From Lysinibacillus boronitolerans JCM 21713 = 10a = NBRC 103108 (lineage in GTDB: Bacteria; Bacillota; Bacilli; Bacillales_A; Planococcaceae): DNA of 64,000 nucleotides. The stretch lies in the NCBI RefSeq assembly GCF_000772935.1, contig NZ_JPVR01000077.1, positions 62,001 through 126,000 on the forward strand, in the 5' to 3' direction. Shown piece after piece: positions 1-9,389 of this stretch. The notes under the pieces were generated by a model. It was not told the DNA's origin. It saw only the letters and a list, made by a program, of their open reading frames with translations, and searched no databases. The translations under genes and the position numbers were made by a program. Position 1 is the stretch's first letter, and each line of letters starts with the position of its first letter.

Positions 1-2264
1 TAATCCATCGTATTCCATGTTCGTTTAAACCACTCATCTTGCCATGTAAAAACAAGTCCTCCCATGAGCCCTTCATGCATAATATCTTCAAATAAATGTT
101 GAAGTGTTTCTCCCTGTGCTTGTTCTGACATTTGCCCCTGATTCCAACCATATACATTATCATGTGTTTTACCACGTGATGCTGGGATACCAAATTCCGC
201 AATAAGAACAGGCATAGTATGAGCTTCATGGAGCTCTTTTAAATAACCTGCATAGCTATTTTTGTTCCCTCGGAAATCGACATAATTTAAATAATCTTTA
301 TCGAAATTAAAGAAGTTAGGGTAGTAAGGATACACATGATAGGAAGCAAATTGTCCCGGCGCAGTCATTTCTCCTTTCGTAAAAATAACATTTGGATTGA
401 CCCCTACTAAATCTTCCTCCTCTGATGGCTCTGACGGATGTTCAAGAATGTCAGTTGTGACCCAGTTCGTGAAACTCATTGGACGTAGCCAGTTATATTT
501 TTCCTTTTCATAAACTGACACCACATCCATTTGTTCTGCTAGCCAATGCTCAAACGGAGATGCACCCTTTGTTTCAAAAAAAGTACCGTTGTATTGACCA
601 ATATTTGCATGTTTTTCATTCGTTCCCACAACCATGTGTGGATACCATTCAATTCCTAGTACCCATCCTATAACATATTTTGATACGTCTACATCATACA
701 AGCCAGATGCATGTCCTGGGCGAGGCTCCACATAGATATTTCCATGAATGACATCTACCATTTGTTTCATTTCTAATTGGAAATCTTCTAACGTATCTTT
801 ATCATAGGCGTCCAATGAATCTGCTAAGCCCTCTTCATTAATCCAAACCCCATGTAAAACATATAATGGATTTTTTGGATGTTCTTCATTATATTTAGCA
901 AGTGCTCTATAAAAGCCAGGTGGATGTAATGTATAGACTCGTATCGTATTGGCATTCATTTCTGCTATTTGTTTAAACCATCGATAATATTCCTCTTCTG
1001 TAATGGCTGCTTCTCCAGGAAAGGCGCCAGGTTTCCCCATTCCGATATTGACACCCTTAAATACGATTGGTTCCCATTTTCCATCTCTTAGCACCTCAAA
1101 AGATTGTCCCTGAATTCGTGCATTATAGTTTAATTTCTCATGATTCACAGTGTCCTGAACCTCTTTGTGCTCAAATGAATCAACTATTTTATGCATTACT
1201 GGGATGTAAATGGACCAATAAAACGAACTGTCCGCATACTTCTCAGCATATTTATAGATTGTAGGTAACCCTTTTATTTTATAAATATTAGGTACCCGTG
1301 CGATATCATTAAAATCTCCCGCAAAATAATAACTAGATGTGTAGCGCTTATCTTGACCTACAATTGCTGCAAATTGTTCTGGAATACCATTAGCCTTTAA
1401 CAGCTCTGTTCCCTTTTTCGTTAAATCCCATTTATAATTTGCAAGAGCATCTTCAGCATATTTAGGTGTAATAATATCAAACCAATAATCGTATTGTGCC
1501 CTTGCAGATGAATGAAAGAATTTTTTACCATTTTCAGTAAACTGCACTTGAATACCTGCAGATTTAACATGCTTGTCCAATTCAAGTACAAGTAGCTCTT
1601 CTGTTATTTCATTAAATAGTAAAAATCCTCCACCCTTATATGACCAATTATCGCCATGTTCATCGATCACCCATTGCGGTATTTCTAAGTTTTTATGATA
1701 ATCAAGCTCATCGAAATAACGCCCGATCCAGCCAGACCATGTGATTCCTAAATAATCCTGTAATTCTTTACGAACTTCCCCTGATGTTGGTGAAGCAAAC
1801 GTGTTATACTCAGCAATTAACATACTCTTTTTTTTGCTGGCTAAGCGTTCGACGATTGCCTGCCATTCTTTTTGTTCAAGTCCCCCAACAATTTTTTCAG
1901 AACGTTCACCTAAACGTTTTGTTTGTTGTAAATCATCTTTATAAACTCCGTACGTATCTGCCAAATAAATGACATCATAGTCACTATAATCCTTTGGCAA
2001 ATTCTTTTCTACAACACTTTTAGTTTCATCATTTGGAACCGTACCATAGTAATCGCGTTCTACGTCATAAGGTTCATTATTTAATCTATATTTATAATGG
2101 TTTAAAAACCAATTCACCCCTAAATGCTCTCGGTAAGACTCATTCGGAACGGTTTTATCTATAATGGCCACATTAAGCTGTTTTTCATCTTCTAAGTACC
2201 ACCATGTAATAGGGATTATCATGAGGACTAGTACGACCATAACCCCTATATAGATTCGTTTCAT
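1..2264 (-). CDS. Membrane-anchored glycosidase-like protein (C-terminus beyond window)
   Basis: The frame is open from an ATG at 2264 to the left edge (754 complete codons), so the C-terminus is missing. Residues about 6-22 form one hydrophobic segment after MKR, consistent with a signal anchor and an extracytoplasmic body. From about residue 390 the protein looks like a TIM-barrel glycoside hydrolase of the GH2/GH5 type: FKGVNIGMGKPGAFPGE, then ANTIRVYTLHPPGFY, and further on LIAEFGIPASRG, whose Glu sits where the nucleophile of such enzymes lies. The start overlaps the stop of the GT2 synthase, so the two are translationally coupled. I infer a role in trimming or releasing the polymer made by that synthase; the substrate is unknown. 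Confidence 0.7.
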   Translation of the reverse strand, partial: MKRIYIGVMVVLVLMIIPITWWYLEDEKQLNVAIIDKTVPNESYREHLGVNWFLNHYKYRLNNEPYDVERDYYGTVPNDETKSVVEKNLPKDYSDYDVIYLADTYGVYKDDLQQTKRLGERSEKIVGGLEQKEWQAIVERLASKKKSMLIAEYNTFASPTSGEVRKELQDYLGITWSGWIGRYFDELDYHKNLEIPQWVIDEHGDNWSYKGGGFLLFNEITEELLVLELDKHVKSAGIQVQFTENGKKFFHSSARAQYDYWFDIITPKYAEDALANYKWDLTKKGTELLKANGIPEQFAAIVGQDKRYTSSYYFAGDFNDIARVPNIYKIKGLPTIYKYAEKYADSSFYWSIYIPVMHKIVDSFEHKEVQDTVNHEKLNYNARIQGQSFEVLRDGKWEPIVFKGVNIGMGKPGAFPGEAAITEEEYYRWFKQIAEMNANTIRVYTLHPPGFYRALAKYNEEHPKNPLYVLHGVWINEEGLADSLDAYDKDTLEDFQLEMKQMVDVIHGNIYVEPRPGHASGLYDVDVSKYVIGWVLGIEWYPHMVVGTNEKHANIGQYNGTFFETKGASPFEHWLAEQMDVVSVYEKEKYNWLRPMSFTNWVTTDILEHPSEPSEEEDLVGVNPNVIFTKGEMTAPGQFASYHVYPYYPNFFNFDKDYLNYVDFRGNKNSYAGYLKELHEAHTMPVLIAEFGIPASRGKTHDNVYGWNQGQMSEQAQGETLQHLFEDIMHEGLMGGLVFTWQDEWFKRTWNTMD

Positions 2265-3682
2265 ACACTTTTCTCCTTTTCAGCAATGCCGACACGTTTC
2301 ATATTACCCCAGTCACTTTTTCTTAAGACAAAACGAACTAATCCCTCACAGCGCCAGAATAATGTTAGTGGGCGATACCAAAAAATTTCTGTAAACGCTA
2401 AAAGAATCATGCGTAACAATTCTCTTTTTTTCGGATACGTATTCATACTCCACGATTCAAACAATACTGCCGCTATTGAAAAAATAACACCATAAATAAC
2501 GAATAGTAGTAGCAGCATGAGTGCAACCTCATAATAAATTTTCCCTAAGAAAAAGGCTATGACAATATAAATATAACCTCCTAACTCCACAAGAGGCCCT
2601 AGACATTCTACTAGCCAAAAATACGGGAACGAAAGAAATCCAATCATGCCATATCTAGGATTCAAGGTCATTTTTTTGTGCTTCCATAGACTTTCAAATA
2701 ACCCTTGATGCCACCTTCTTCGTTGATTGCGCAGTACCCCTAATGTTTGAGGTGCTTCCGTCCAGCAAACTGGGTCGGGTACAAATTCAATACGTTTATT
2801 TTCTTTTTTTTCTTTTATAAGTCGATGAATATTCACTACAAGTTCCATATCTTCGCCAATAATATTGGTTGAATATCCACCTGATTCAACAGCCCATTTT
2901 TTAGAGAAAACACTAAATGCTCCTGAAATAATAAGGACTAAATTGAATTTACTTAAGGCTATTCTCCCCATTAAAAATGCCCGCAAGTATTCGATTACTT
3001 GCATGATTACTAAGTAATTACTAGGTAATTGAGTCTCATAAATAGAGCCAAACTGCATCTTTGCGCCATTTGCAATACGAATATTACCACCTGCTGCAAT
3101 GACCTCACCATCAGATAAAATGATAGGCTTCATCACCCGCAGCAAGGATTTTTCATCTAAAATGGAATCCCCGTCAATGGAGCAAAAATACGGATATTGA
3201 GAGACATTAATACCCACATTTAACGCATCAGCCTTACCACCATTTTCTTTATCAACTAAAATACAATTTTTATAGATTTCAGATTCATATATTTGCTTAA
3301 TATCTTTTGTAGGGATGTTAGTTCGGACAATTTTGTTGATTGGCTTCATTTGAAAATGTTCGATGACCGTTTGAAGGGTTAGATCTGTAGACCCATCGTT
3401 AATAATGATAATTTCAGTTTGAGGATAACGTAAATTCAATAATGAATAAACTGTATCTACAACCCCTACTTCTTCATTGTAAGCAGGAACAAGTAACGAC
3501 ACGGGTTTTGAATAAAAAGCATCTATATGTGCATCATCATACTCTGATAGATCGAGACGATAGCGTTTTCTTAAATCCAGCATAGCAATGATGAACATTG
3601 TACAATATGAAACGATAACGAACAGCATATAAAATAAAATAATGCCCCCAAAAAACATCATGCAATAGTCAATTATTTTCAT
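2261..3682 (-). CDS. Processive GT2 glycosyltransferase (BcsA/PgaC-like polysaccharide synthase)
   Basis: This 473-residue membrane glycosyltransferase has one N-terminal membrane segment (about 10-33), a GT-A catalytic domain and three to four C-terminal segments. The family motifs are complete: NDGSTD at 95-100, the DxD equivalent SIDGDS at 168-173, GEDMEL at 276-281 and QRRRW at 320-324. QxxRW marks processive synthases such as cellulose and poly-N-acetylglucosamine synthases. It directly abuts the HEAT-repeat gene and overlaps the glycosidase gene by 4 bp. It most likely polymerises and exports an exopolysaccharide; the sugar cannot be told from sequence. Confidence 0.9.
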   Translation of the reverse strand: MKIIDYCMMFFGGIILFYMLFVIVSYCTMFIIAMLDLRKRYRLDLSEYDDAHIDAFYSKPVSLLVPAYNEEVGVVDTVYSLLNLRYPQTEIIIINDGSTDLTLQTVIEHFQMKPINKIVRTNIPTKDIKQIYESEIYKNCILVDKENGGKADALNVGINVSQYPYFCSIDGDSILDEKSLLRVMKPIILSDGEVIAAGGNIRIANGAKMQFGSIYETQLPSNYLVIMQVIEYLRAFLMGRIALSKFNLVLIISGAFSVFSKKWAVESGGYSTNIIGEDMELVVNIHRLIKEKKENKRIEFVPDPVCWTEAPQTLGVLRNQRRRWHQGLFESLWKHKKMTLNPRYGMIGFLSFPYFWLVECLGPLVELGGYIYIVIAFFLGKIYYEVALMLLLLFVIYGVIFSIAAVLFESWSMNTYPKKRELLRMILLAFTEIFWYRPLTLFWRCEGLVRFVLRKSDWGNMKRVGIAEKEKSV

Positions 3683-4732
3683 TTACTTCCCCTCTTTTCT
3701 CGCTGCAATTTCCTGGGCCATTTCAATTGCATATTGGTCATTTGAGGATTCAATGAATTGCTGTAATTTAGCTATACCTTGTCGATCTTCTACAATCGTT
3801 TTTGCCGCTTGAGAACGTACCCACCAATTCTCATCTTGAAGAAGTTGCTCTAAATAACTATAAGTGTAAGTAAGCGGTACATGCCTGAAAATTTTAGCAA
3901 CCATTAACCTTGCTTCCCACATTTCTGAGGTCACAAAAGGGATAAAGGGATCCATCTCATCAATAATACCTATTTCATAAAAGCCTTTTAATGCTCTGAT
4001 GTTTATTTCCGTCGTATCATGGTCTAATAATTTTTTTAACTCCTCCAAATACTCCATCTTTCTTTTTACAGCAGCAGTATCAATAACAGCAAATTGCATA
4101 TTAGCTGGCAAGCTATTAAAATCATGGAAAAATTGAATAAATACATTATCATCTAATAATACAAACAGTCTTCTATATTCACTTTCAGCGTAATTTACAT
4201 TGGAATTTTTTATTTTCTCCATAAATAAATCTGGTTGGAAAAGGGAGTATATTTTTAATAACTGGAAATGTTCTTCATCAGTAATGTTATTTTTTTCGAA
4301 TTCTTGGCACTTCGTTAGCAATTGATCTATTTGTAAGTCTGCAATTCGATAGAGGGCATTCATTCGAATACTCCATCGTCTACTTGATAAATCTTTTTCG
4401 TAGAATGCTTTTAAATATTGATTGGAGAATTGTTTAATTTTTAGTTCCACCTGTTCATTCCTTATATTCTTTAAATAGGATGAAAAAATTCTTTCAATAG
4501 CTTCTACTTGCGCCCTTCCTCGAGGTACCAATACGATACTAAATAGTGCGTTATTGAATAAGTAATCATACCAAAGTTGAGAATAATTTTGTAAATAACG
4601 GTCACGAACTTTTTCAAAATAGCTTTCACGCTGTCGCTGAACAAGTAAATACATTAAAAAGATAAAGAGCACAACAAATAAAAGGAGGATTATTATAAAA
4701 AGCGAAAAAATAGACAGCACGATCATAGCCAA
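3683..4732 (-). CDS. HEAT-repeat membrane protein
   Basis: The protein has 349 residues, with one strongly hydrophobic segment at about 5-30 and then an alpha-helical cytoplasmic region. Repeats near the C-terminus, such as WWVRSQAAKTIVEDRQG and MWEARLMVAKIFRHVP, have the HEAT/PBS-lyase pattern. No catalytic motif is visible. It overlaps the upstream response-regulator gene by 10 bp and ends one base before the GT2 start, so the group is probably one transcript. A scaffold between the regulator and the synthase is the simplest guess. Confidence 0.75.
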   Translation of the reverse strand: MAMIVLSIFSLFIIILLLFVVLFIFLMYLLVQRQRESYFEKVRDRYLQNYSQLWYDYLFNNALFSIVLVPRGRAQVEAIERIFSSYLKNIRNEQVELKIKQFSNQYLKAFYEKDLSSRRWSIRMNALYRIADLQIDQLLTKCQEFEKNNITDEEHFQLLKIYSLFQPDLFMEKIKNSNVNYAESEYRRLFVLLDDNVFIQFFHDFNSLPANMQFAVIDTAAVKRKMEYLEELKKLLDHDTTEINIRALKGFYEIGIIDEMDPFIPFVTSEMWEARLMVAKIFRHVPLTYTYSYLEQLLQDENWWVRSQAAKTIVEDRQGIAKLQQFIESSNDQYAIEMAQEIAARKEGK

Positions 4733-5595
4733 AACCTCGTAAACGTTCTTTTAATTTTGGCTTCTAGCAAACGTAAATTAAATGGTTTGACAATATATTC
4801 ATCAACACCGCCTTCATAAGCATTTAGTGCGGCTCCTTCAGAATTGCGTTCTGACATCATATAAATAATAAATTTCTTTTCATTTGGCATATGTCGCAAG
4901 ATATGCAATATTTCTAAGCCATTTTTTAGAGGTAAAATATCATTCATAAGAATTAGATGCATATGCCCTGATTTATAATCATCCGATTGCAAAAAGCTAT
5001 AGCCATCCTCATAAACCTTTACATCTAAAGAAAAATAAGGGATATTTATTTGGTTAAGCGTTGACTCTAATACTTGTCTAAAAATTGCGTTTTGCTCAAT
5101 AATACTAACTTTCACTAATTCAGTTGGTTGCTCACAGTAATCCTTTACCTCTGCTATACTCCATGTCAATTGCTCATCCCCTGATAACATCTGTTTATTT
5201 TTATTTATCAGCTCTTCAAAAATAACGTTATTACTTCTTATTTCTGTTATAGAGGCTTTTAATGCAATTTGTTGGAACTTCCGTTCTGCTTTTAAGATGG
5301 CAAATATTCGTTTTAAAAACGCCCTAGCCTCTAAATCACTACTTTGTAAAAAGAAGATGCCCCAATGATCCCCATCGGATAATTGAAAAAGCAAATCTGT
5401 CTTGCGTATTTTTGATTGTAAAAACGAGGTAACTTGATCTTTTACATTTTCATTTAGTTGTGTAGAATTAGCTGTTTTTAAAAAGACTACTGTTATAGTA
5501 AGGCGTGATCTAATAACACTTTCTCGCCATATTTTAAAGTAGCGTTCTACTTCATGTTCTTGCATGATGTCATGGGTGAATTTTATATCATTCAT
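4723..5595 (-). CDS. Response-regulator protein with degenerate GGDEF-like N-terminal domain
   Basis: The C-terminal half is a receiver domain: the phospho-acceptor Asp lies in ILMNDILP, the switch Ser in IYMMSERN and the conserved Lys in YIVKPFN, but the usual acidic pair is reduced to IIEQN. The N-terminal half resembles a GGDEF fold in which the signature is replaced by LSDGDHWG, so cyclase activity is unlikely. I chose the ATG at 5595 because GGAG lies 8 bases upstream; a GTG at 5604 would fall inside that ribosome site. It is the first gene of the cluster and probably controls the synthase. No histidine kinase is adjacent. Confidence 0.75.
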   Translation of the reverse strand: MNDIKFTHDIMQEHEVERYFKIWRESVIRSRLTITVVFLKTANSTQLNENVKDQVTSFLQSKIRKTDLLFQLSDGDHWGIFFLQSSDLEARAFLKRIFAILKAERKFQQIALKASITEIRSNNVIFEELINKNKQMLSGDEQLTWSIAEVKDYCEQPTELVKVSIIEQNAIFRQVLESTLNQINIPYFSLDVKVYEDGYSFLQSDDYKSGHMHLILMNDILPLKNGLEILHILRHMPNEKKFIIYMMSERNSEGAALNAYEGGVDEYIVKPFNLRLLEAKIKRTFTRFWL

Positions 5596-5724
5596 TAGAA
5601 TCACTCCATCTAGTTTTTTCTATTATTACTTTCTATCATTTATTTCGTAGATTAACAACACTACTATAGTAATAAATGTGACTAAACAATATCTGAACAT
5701 AAATAGACATCACAATATAACTAC

Positions 5725-5767
5725 AAAAAAAAGGGTACATAAGTCGTAAACTTATGTACCCTTTTTT
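5725..5767. terminator. Bidirectional terminator
   Basis: A perfect 17-bp stem (GGGTACATAAG plus flanking A/T runs) around a 7-base loop lies between metQ and the polysaccharide cluster. It ends in T runs on both strands. It terminates the minus-strand metNIQ transcript. Confidence 0.9.
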
Positions 5768-5781
5768 AAAATTTTTAATTC

Positions 5782-6633
5782 TTATTTTACTGGTACTACT
5801 GCACCTTTCCACTCTTCTAAAATGAAGTCTTGGATTTCTTTAGATGTTAATACTTCTAATAATTTTTTAATTTCAGGTTTTGTTTCATCACCTGCACGTA
5901 CAGCGATGATGTTAACATATGGAGATTCTTTATCTTCAAGAGAAATAGCATCTTCGATTGGGTTTAGACCGTTATCGATGGCAAAGTTAGAGTTGATAAG
6001 TACTGCATCGCCTTCATCATTTTCGTACATTTGTACAAGCATTTCTGGTGCAGTATTTGCATCGAATTTAAAGTTTTTAGGATTTTCTTCAATATCCTTT
6101 AATTCTGCTGCTGTTTTATCAATGCCTTCTTTTAATTTAATTAAGCCTTTAGCCTCTAACAATGATAGCATACGACCATGGTCAGATACTGAGTTAGAAA
6201 GCAAAATTGTTGCGCCTTCAGGCAGGTCTTCTAACTTTTTATATTTTTTTGAGTAAATACCGATTGGTTCAATATGAACGCCACCTGCATTGACGAAATC
6301 ATAGCCATTGTCTTTAATTTGTAGCTCTAAGTAAGGTATGTGCTGGAAATAGTTTGCGTCAATATCTTTTGACTCTAAATCTTGGTTTGGTAGAACATAA
6401 TCTGTATAAGTTTCAATTTCTAGGTCTACGCCTTCTTTAGCTAAGATCGGTTTTGCTTTTTCTAAAATAACTGCGTGTGGTGTGTTAGAAGCACCTACTT
6501 TTAATGTTACGCTTTCTTTGCTATCTGTTTGATCGCCAGATGCTGATTTTTCATCTTCTTTTTTATCTGTACCGCAAGCTGCTAATGCTAGTACAAGTAT
6601 TGATAAAAATAATCCTGCTAATAACTTTTTCAT
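5782..6633 (-). CDS. metQ: Methionine ABC transporter substrate-binding lipoprotein MetQ
   Basis: This 283-residue NlpA/MetQ-family lipoprotein has a signal peptide ending in the lipobox LAAC at about residues 17-20, followed by a charged linker. The family core is visible from TLKVGASNTPHAVILEKAKP onwards. It captures methionine on the outer face of the membrane for the MetNI transporter. It is the last gene of the metN-metI-metQ transcript, 68 bp after metI, followed by a strong terminator. Control comes from the S-box upstream of metN. Confidence 0.96.
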   Translation of the reverse strand: MKKLLAGLFLSILVLALAACGTDKKEDEKSASGDQTDSKESVTLKVGASNTPHAVILEKAKPILAKEGVDLEIETYTDYVLPNQDLESKDIDANYFQHIPYLELQIKDNGYDFVNAGGVHIEPIGIYSKKYKKLEDLPEGATILLSNSVSDHGRMLSLLEAKGLIKLKEGIDKTAAELKDIEENPKNFKFDANTAPEMLVQMYENDEGDAVLINSNFAIDNGLNPIEDAISLEDKESPYVNIIAVRAGDETKPEIKKLLEVLTSKEIQDFILEEWKGAVVPVK

Positions 6634-6701
6634 TTATGACACTCCCTTTTATTTGTTTAAAATATGTTAGCGGTAAAAACCGGAATAACCTCATTTCCGT
6701 G

Positions 6702-7370
6702 CTAGCGTTTATCAATTTTCTCGGTAATTAAATCACCAATCCATTGAATAATAAATACGACTACTAAGATCAAAATAGTTGCCATTAATGTCACATCTTG
6801 GCGATTTCGCTGGAAGCCGTCTAAGAAGGCTAAGTTACCAAGACCACCTGCACCGATAATTCCTGCCATCGCAGTATAACCTACAAGAGCAACAGCCGTT
6901 ACCGTGATACCAGAAATCAAAGCAGGTAATGATTCAGGGACCAATACTTTCCAAATAATTGTAGAAGTTTTTGCTCCCATTGAACGGGCTGCTTCAATAA
7001 CACCTTTATCAATTTCACGTAACGCAATTAATACCATACGAGCATAAAACGGTGCTGCACCGATAATTAAAGCAGGTAACGCCGCATTGGCACCTCGAAT
7101 TGTACCTAGTAAAAACTTCGTAAATGGAATTAATAAAATAATTAATACAATAAATGGAATGGAACGGAAAATATTAACGAGTGATCCTGTTAAAAAGTTA
7201 ACGATTTTATTTGCCCATAACTGATTGGGACTTGTTAAAAATAGAACAATACCAATGACTAACCCAAGAATAAATGTCACAACCGTTGATATCGCTGTCA
7301 TGTATAAAGTTTCATACGTAGCTTGCCACATATTTTCCCAGTCTACATTCGGAAAGAGATTAGTTAGCAT
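6702..7370 (-). CDS. metI: Methionine ABC transporter permease MetI (B. subtilis MetP)
   Basis: This is a permease of about 222 residues with five to six membrane segments and the EAA-type loop IEAARSMGAKTSTIIWKVLV, which contacts the ATPase. I chose the ATG at 7370, preceded by GGAGG at a 9-base spacing; a TTG two codons earlier is too close to that site. The start overlaps the end of metN by 11 bp, which implies translational coupling. Confidence 0.95.
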   Translation of the reverse strand: MLTNLFPNVDWENMWQATYETLYMTAISTVVTFILGLVIGIVLFLTSPNQLWANKIVNFLTGSLVNIFRSIPFIVLIILLIPFTKFLLGTIRGANAALPALIIGAAPFYARMVLIALREIDKGVIEAARSMGAKTSTIIWKVLVPESLPALISGITVTAVALVGYTAMAGIIGAGGLGNLAFLDGFQRNRQDVTLMATILILVVVFIIQWIGDLITEKIDKR

Positions 7371-8388
7371 TTGCAATCACCTCCGTTTGTACTTCGACTG
7401 TATTTAAATAACGAAGGGCTTCTGCCACGTTTGTCTTTGAGCCATCAATTTGTACAATCAATGTACCATATGCACCATTTTTTGTTTGCGAAATATTTCC
7501 GTGAACAATACTTACTTCTACATCAAATTGTTTCACAAGATGTGAGATAACAGGCTGTTCTGTTTTTTCACCAACAAAAATTAATTTGACAAGTTGTCCA
7601 GTTGGATAGTTTGTTTTAATTTGTGCTACCGTATCCTGTGTTTCCTTAGTGTCTGTAATTTGAGAGACAAACTTTTTGGTAATGGCTGCTTGTGGTGCTT
7701 GGAAGACTTGTAATACCTCACCACGTTCCACAATTTCGCCTGCCTCCATCACCGCTACACGATGACAAATTTTGCGGATGACATGCATTTCGTGGGTAAT
7801 CAGGACGATTGTTAAGCCTAAGCGTTCATTTATATCTACGAGTAAATCAAGAATGGCATCCGTTGTTTCAGGATCAAGTGCTGATGTCGCCTCATCACAT
7901 AGTAAAACCTCTGGATTATTCGCTAATGCACGTGCAATCCCTACACGCTGCTTTTGTCCACCAGAAAGCTGGGATGGATATGCCTTATCGCGTCCTTCTA
8001 AGCCTACAAGGGCTATTAATTCCTTCACACGTGCTTCACGTTTAGCCTTTGGAAAGCCTGCGATTTCTAAAGGGAAAGCTATATTTTCGGCAACTGTTCT
8101 CGACCAAAGTAAATTGAAATGCTGGAAAATCATACTTACCTTTTGTCTAGCTGCTCTAAGCTTTTGTCCTTTTATCGATGAAAATTCCTGATTGTTCACC
8201 GTTACTGTTCCTGCTGTTGGTTTCTCTAAACCGTTTAGTAAACGAATCATGGTACTTTTACCTGCGCCACTATAGCCGATAATGCCAAAAATTTCACCTT
8301 TATTAATAGTAAGGTTGACGTCTTTGACTGCCGTTAATTCGCCATTTGCTGTTTTGTATTTCTTTGTAATATTTTGAAGCTGGATCAT
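7360..8388 (-). CDS. metN: Methionine ABC transporter ATPase MetN
   Basis: The ATPase has Walker A GYSGAGKST at about 38-46, the signature LSGGQKQRV, Walker B VLLCDEATSALD and a C-terminal NIL domain that senses methionine in this family. I chose the ATG at 8388, which has AAGGAG 8 bases upstream. Sixteen further in-frame codons upstream would start inside the S-box terminator hairpin and are not credible. First gene of the operon, transcribed only when the riboswitch is free of S-adenosylmethionine. Confidence 0.97.
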   Translation of the reverse strand: MIQLQNITKKYKTANGELTAVKDVNLTINKGEIFGIIGYSGAGKSTMIRLLNGLEKPTAGTVTVNNQEFSSIKGQKLRAARQKVSMIFQHFNLLWSRTVAENIAFPLEIAGFPKAKREARVKELIALVGLEGRDKAYPSQLSGGQKQRVGIARALANNPEVLLCDEATSALDPETTDAILDLLVDINERLGLTIVLITHEMHVIRKICHRVAVMEAGEIVERGEVLQVFQAPQAAITKKFVSQITDTKETQDTVAQIKTNYPTGQLVKLIFVGEKTEQPVISHLVKQFDVEVSIVHGNISQTKNGAYGTLIVQIDGSKTNVAEALRYLNTVEVQTEVIANAN

Positions 8389-8411
8389 AGCGAATACTCC
8401 TTTTCTCATAT

Positions 8412-8448
8412 AGAAAACCCCTTCACTCACAGACAAGTAGAAGGGGTC
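8412..8448 (-). terminator. metN: S-box intrinsic terminator
   Basis: The stem ACCCCTTC/GAAGGGGT with a following T run lies between the SAM aptamer and metN. It is the expression platform of the riboswitch. Confidence 0.9.
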
Positions 8449-8469
8449 ACGTATTATACGTTAAACCGT

Positions 8470-8576
8470 TCTCTCATCTTTCAAAGAAAAATCTTTGGGT
8501 GATTTGGCACCTTTTCACATTGTGATGGTTGCCGGGCTTCATAGGGCACTTCCCTCCGCCACTCTTCATAAGAGTT
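8470..8576 (-). promoter_or_regulatory. SAM-I (S-box) riboswitch
   Basis: The minus strand carries the conserved S-box core: CTTATGAAGAGTGGCGGAGG near the 5' end, then GCCCTATGAAGCCCGGCAACC split over P2/P3, and the closing strand GATGAGAG. With the terminator just downstream it shuts off metNIQ when S-adenosylmethionine is abundant. Confidence 0.95.
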
Positions 8577-8609
8577 CGATATATTTAATGTTTTAGTAAT
8601 ATATTTGAT

Positions 8610-8638
8610 ACTTTACCACGCTAGTAAAGTTCAGTCAA
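8610..8638 (-). promoter_or_regulatory. Sigma-A promoter of the metNIQ operon
   Basis: Minus-strand -35 TTGACT (8633-8638) and -10 TAAAGT (8610-8615) are separated by 17 bp and lie about 30 bp ahead of the S-box. The -35 overlaps the last codons of the yusE-like gene. Confidence 0.65.
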
Positions 8639-8942
8639 TTGATTTTTTTAACAATTCATATAAAAATGGTACGGATTGAAAGGCATAAATCTTTTCTGTC
8701 ACTTTTCCGCCATCACTGATGAGTAGACATGGAACACTTTCAATCTGATGCTCATAGGCAATGTGTTCCAAAAAGTTGATATTTGCTTTACCTATTTGTA
8801 GCTGTGGCAGTAATTGTTCAATAATGGACATCATTTTAGATGCCACTGCACACGTTCCACACATCGGTGTATATAAATAAAATGCAGTTTTCTCTCCCGA
8901 CTGTTTAGCCGCTTCCCACTGCTCTGTTGACCATTCTTCCAT
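8631..8942 (-). CDS. yusE: Thioredoxin-like protein YusE
   Basis: This 103-residue single-domain thioredoxin-fold protein has the redox motif CGTC (YTPMCGTCAVA) near residue 28 and the cis-Pro loop SVPCLL. It has no signal peptide, so it acts in the cytoplasm. Order and size match yusE of B. subtilis, between yusF and metN. It starts 14 bp after the yusF stop and is probably co-transcribed with it. Confidence 0.8.
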   Translation of the reverse strand: MEEWSTEQWEAAKQSGEKTAFYLYTPMCGTCAVASKMMSIIEQLLPQLQIGKANINFLEHIAYEHQIESVPCLLISDGGKVTEKIYAFQSVPFLYELLKKSID

Positions 8943-8956
8943 TTACTCACGCAACC

Positions 8957-9298
8957 TTACAAAATATATTCATTATGGATTGAAAAATGTGCACGCAGTA
9001 AAATCATCGCTAGCACTTTTCTTGGTGTTGTTTCTACTTCCTTGTACGTTGGCATTGTGCGCAGATGTTCAGCTTCTGGATAATGTCTGTCCATTAATGC
9101 ACGTAGCTTATCGCCTGAAGTATCTGCATCAAAAAAAGTAAATAGCTCACAGCCCTCATAGGGATCCAGTAGTTCTTCTAATTGATGCACACCAATTGTA
9201 CCATTCGTACATAGTATTGTAACATTCTCATTCAAAATAGGCTCAATTTGTAGCTTATCTGAGCGCCCTTCTACTATCAAGCATTTTCCCTCGAACAT
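8957..9298 (-). CDS. yusF: Toprim-domain protein YusF
   Basis: This 113-residue protein is a bare Toprim domain: the catalytic Glu lies in LIVEGRSDK near residue 10 and the DxD motif is FFDADTSGDK near residue 58. Such small Toprim proteins resemble RNase M5 and primase cores, but the exact nucleic-acid substrate is not established. It lies downstream of gcvH, as in B. subtilis. Confidence 0.8.
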   Translation of the reverse strand: MFEGKCLIVEGRSDKLQIEPILNENVTILCTNGTIGVHQLEELLDPYEGCELFTFFDADTSGDKLRALMDRHYPEAEHLRTMPTYKEVETTPRKVLAMILLRAHFSIHNEYIL

Positions 9299-9345
9299 TA
9301 CGCCACCTCCATTTAGAGATCCCTACTTATAAGTCATTATATAAC

Positions 9346-9374
9346 AAAAAACGCCGGTAGTTGCCGACGTTTTT
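9346..9374. terminator. Terminator after gcvH
   Basis: An imperfect stem AAAAACGCCGG/CCGACGTTTTT lies directly after gcvH. Incomplete pairing and the downstream yusF gene suggest partial read-through. Confidence 0.7.
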
Positions 9375-9389
9375 CGATTATGGCTTGTC

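Noticed and set aside
5822..6256. 144-codon plus-strand frame opposite metQ
   Set aside because: Shadow of metQ with no ribosome site or domain.
8389..8436. N-terminal extension of metN
   Set aside because: The 16 extra codons lie in the S-box terminator hairpin; a proper ribosome site precedes the ATG at 8388.
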